The translations under genes were made by a program, and so were the position numbers. Positions 62,646 through 64,000 of a DNA stretch of 64,000 nucleotides are shown here, in pieces. The notes under the pieces were generated by a model. It was not told the DNA's origin and made no database searches. It saw only the letters and a list, made by a program, of their open reading frames with translations. The stretch's first letter is position 1. Every line of letters starts with the position of its first letter. Origin of the DNA: Cryptomeria japonica (taxonomy: Eukaryota > Streptophyta > Pinopsida > Cupressales > Cupressaceae); contig NC_081407.1 in assembly GCF_030272615.1 (NCBI RefSeq), positions 375,327,018-375,391,017 of the forward strand, written 5' to 3'.

Positions 62646-63895
62646 TGTTGGAGATCAAGCTCAAGATTATAATGATTCCATGGAGATCAAAGCTAGATGG
62701 AAACTACTAGGAATGTGTTTTTATTTTGTTAATAAAATAGAAGTTTGGAAACTATTAAGATACACATTAGTATAGTTTTTTATAGTTTTTAGCCTTTAGA
62801 AACTATTGTCTAAATAGTGGTTTTTGTCTTTAAAAATTTTTGTCTATGGAGTTGAAAAATTGCTATTAGTTTTTTAGTTACTTTTCTTTGTTAATAGAAT
62901 TGAGTAGTCTATAAATGTAATTAGTGTTATTGTAACTTTTAATTATGTTTTTCATATCAATAATATTTAGTCTTCTCTTCAGTTGATGTTTTGTATTTTG
63001 TGAGTTTTTAAATTATTATAATCTTTCATTTGGTATCAAAACACATTGAATACATGGACACCACAACAAAAAGATTAGTTGAAAGAAGACAAAAAGAAGG
63101 ACAACAAAGATCTTTACACCATTCAATCTGCATTGGATATTTCAATTTTACCTCGAATTGTCAATATGACCAAATCAAAAGATGTTTGGTAGGCTCTATA
63201 AATTGCATATCAAGATACTCAGAATAGATAGAGGGGTCGAGTTTACCTCTAATGAGTTTGCTTATTTTTGTATTAAGAATGGCATACAAAGACAACTTAA
63301 TATTGTATATACACCTCAACAAAATGGTATTGTTGAAAGAAAGAATCACACCATTATGGAAATGATATGAAGCATGATTTAGACAATGAATCTTCAAAAT
63401 AATTTTTGGGGAGAAGTCATTACAACTATTGTATATATTTTGAATCAAAGTCCCACAAAAGCAATTCAAAATATAACTCCAAAGGAAGTTTGGAGTGGTC
63501 ACAAGCCTTCAGTGGTTCATTTTTGAGTCTTTGGTTGCTTGACATATGTGCATGTTCTAGTTCACAAGTGGAAGAAGTTGGATGCCAAATCCCAAATTTT
63601 TAGCTTTGTGGGATATTCTACTACAACTAAAGGATATAGATTTTATAACCTTGACACAAAGAAATGGATTGTTAGTTAGGAGGTGATTTTTGATGAAAGG
63701 GAAATATGGGAGTGGAAAGAAGGTGTGCAACAAAATTCATCAATAATCATAAACATGGAAGATAATTATGTTCCTCCTCTCTCCACAAACTCCAGTTCTA
63801 GCTCAAGTGGAAGTTCAAGATCTAGTTTTAGTCCTCTGAGTTCACCTAGCTCCTCTCATAGATTTTGTGGTATTCCTTATATTCATGTACTTTAA
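62646..63895 (+). mobile_element. Copia fossil: 5' LTR, gag remnant and integrase remnant
   Basis: LTR TGTTGGAG...TTTCA (62646-63028, 383 bp), primer site TGGTATCAAAAC at 63031, a short gag piece, then directly an integrase core region (EFTSNEF, YTPQQNG, VERKNHT near 63240-63350) and the segment after it with GHKPSVVHF and GYSTTTKGYRFY. Internally deleted and broken. Nothing recognised from 63896 to the window end. Confidence 0.85.
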
Positions 63896-64000
63896 TATAA
63901 ATATATATGTCCTTGTTCTTTGCTAGAAAAAACCCATATCAATTCATAGCAATACATTGCAAGTTAATCTCAATCTTTTCTTCTAGATCTCATTTGTTGT

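Overview
The window looks like nuclear DNA from a seed plant, most likely a conifer or other gymnosperm. It is AT-rich and gene-poor, and old nested transposable elements fill most of it. The few host genes are plant types: a CYP71-clan cytochrome P450 resembling conifer CYP750 enzymes, BURP-domain sequences and a PPR pseudogene. The taxon is inferred from these features and was not searched. Splicing, families and boundaries were read by eye.

Layout, left end. Positions 1-1118 (minus) hold part of a Lys/Glu-rich coiled-coil protein of a mobile-element type. A foldback element lies at 3557-3747 and a direct-repeat array at 4360-5340. The only gene that looks intact is the P450 (5427-7091, minus, one intron). 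Its promoter region is the start of a 1.78-kb tandem duplication (7114-8897 and 8898-10727, plus a partial third copy to about 11264) carrying expanded GA microsatellites. A BURP-domain pseudogene follows (13225-14276, minus). Other BURP-related pieces lie at 21655-22030 and 62262-62593, and BURP-promoter-like sequence starts at 41392. A PPR pseudogene lies at about 22130-23430.

Layout, middle. From 24143 to about 30915 there is a two-gene DNA transposon: terminal repeat, palindromic subterminal repeats, a ten-exon accessory gene on plus, a 359-bp tandem array, and a convergent DDE-type transposase on minus. A degraded Helitron follows (coding about 34049-38202). Its 3' end is predicted at 41391, where homology to the BURP upstream region resumes. 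A 4.31-kb non-autonomous element (47342-51652) has nearly the same terminal repeats as the 24143 transposon, is flanked by CTAT on both sides, and sits inside the 3' LTR of an older retroelement. The 4-bp target duplication and GGG termini suggest a Sola-like superfamily.

Layout, right end. From 53.8 to 64 kb there are LINE pieces (ORF1 on plus, RNase H on minus, an ORF2 C-terminus on plus), several Copia-type fossils with recognisable LTRs and primer sites, and two diverged minus-strand copies of an unnamed coiled-coil ORF family.

The P450 is the only locus here likely to make a working host protein. The most interesting material is the two-member TIR element family and the recent tandem duplication of the P450 promoter.
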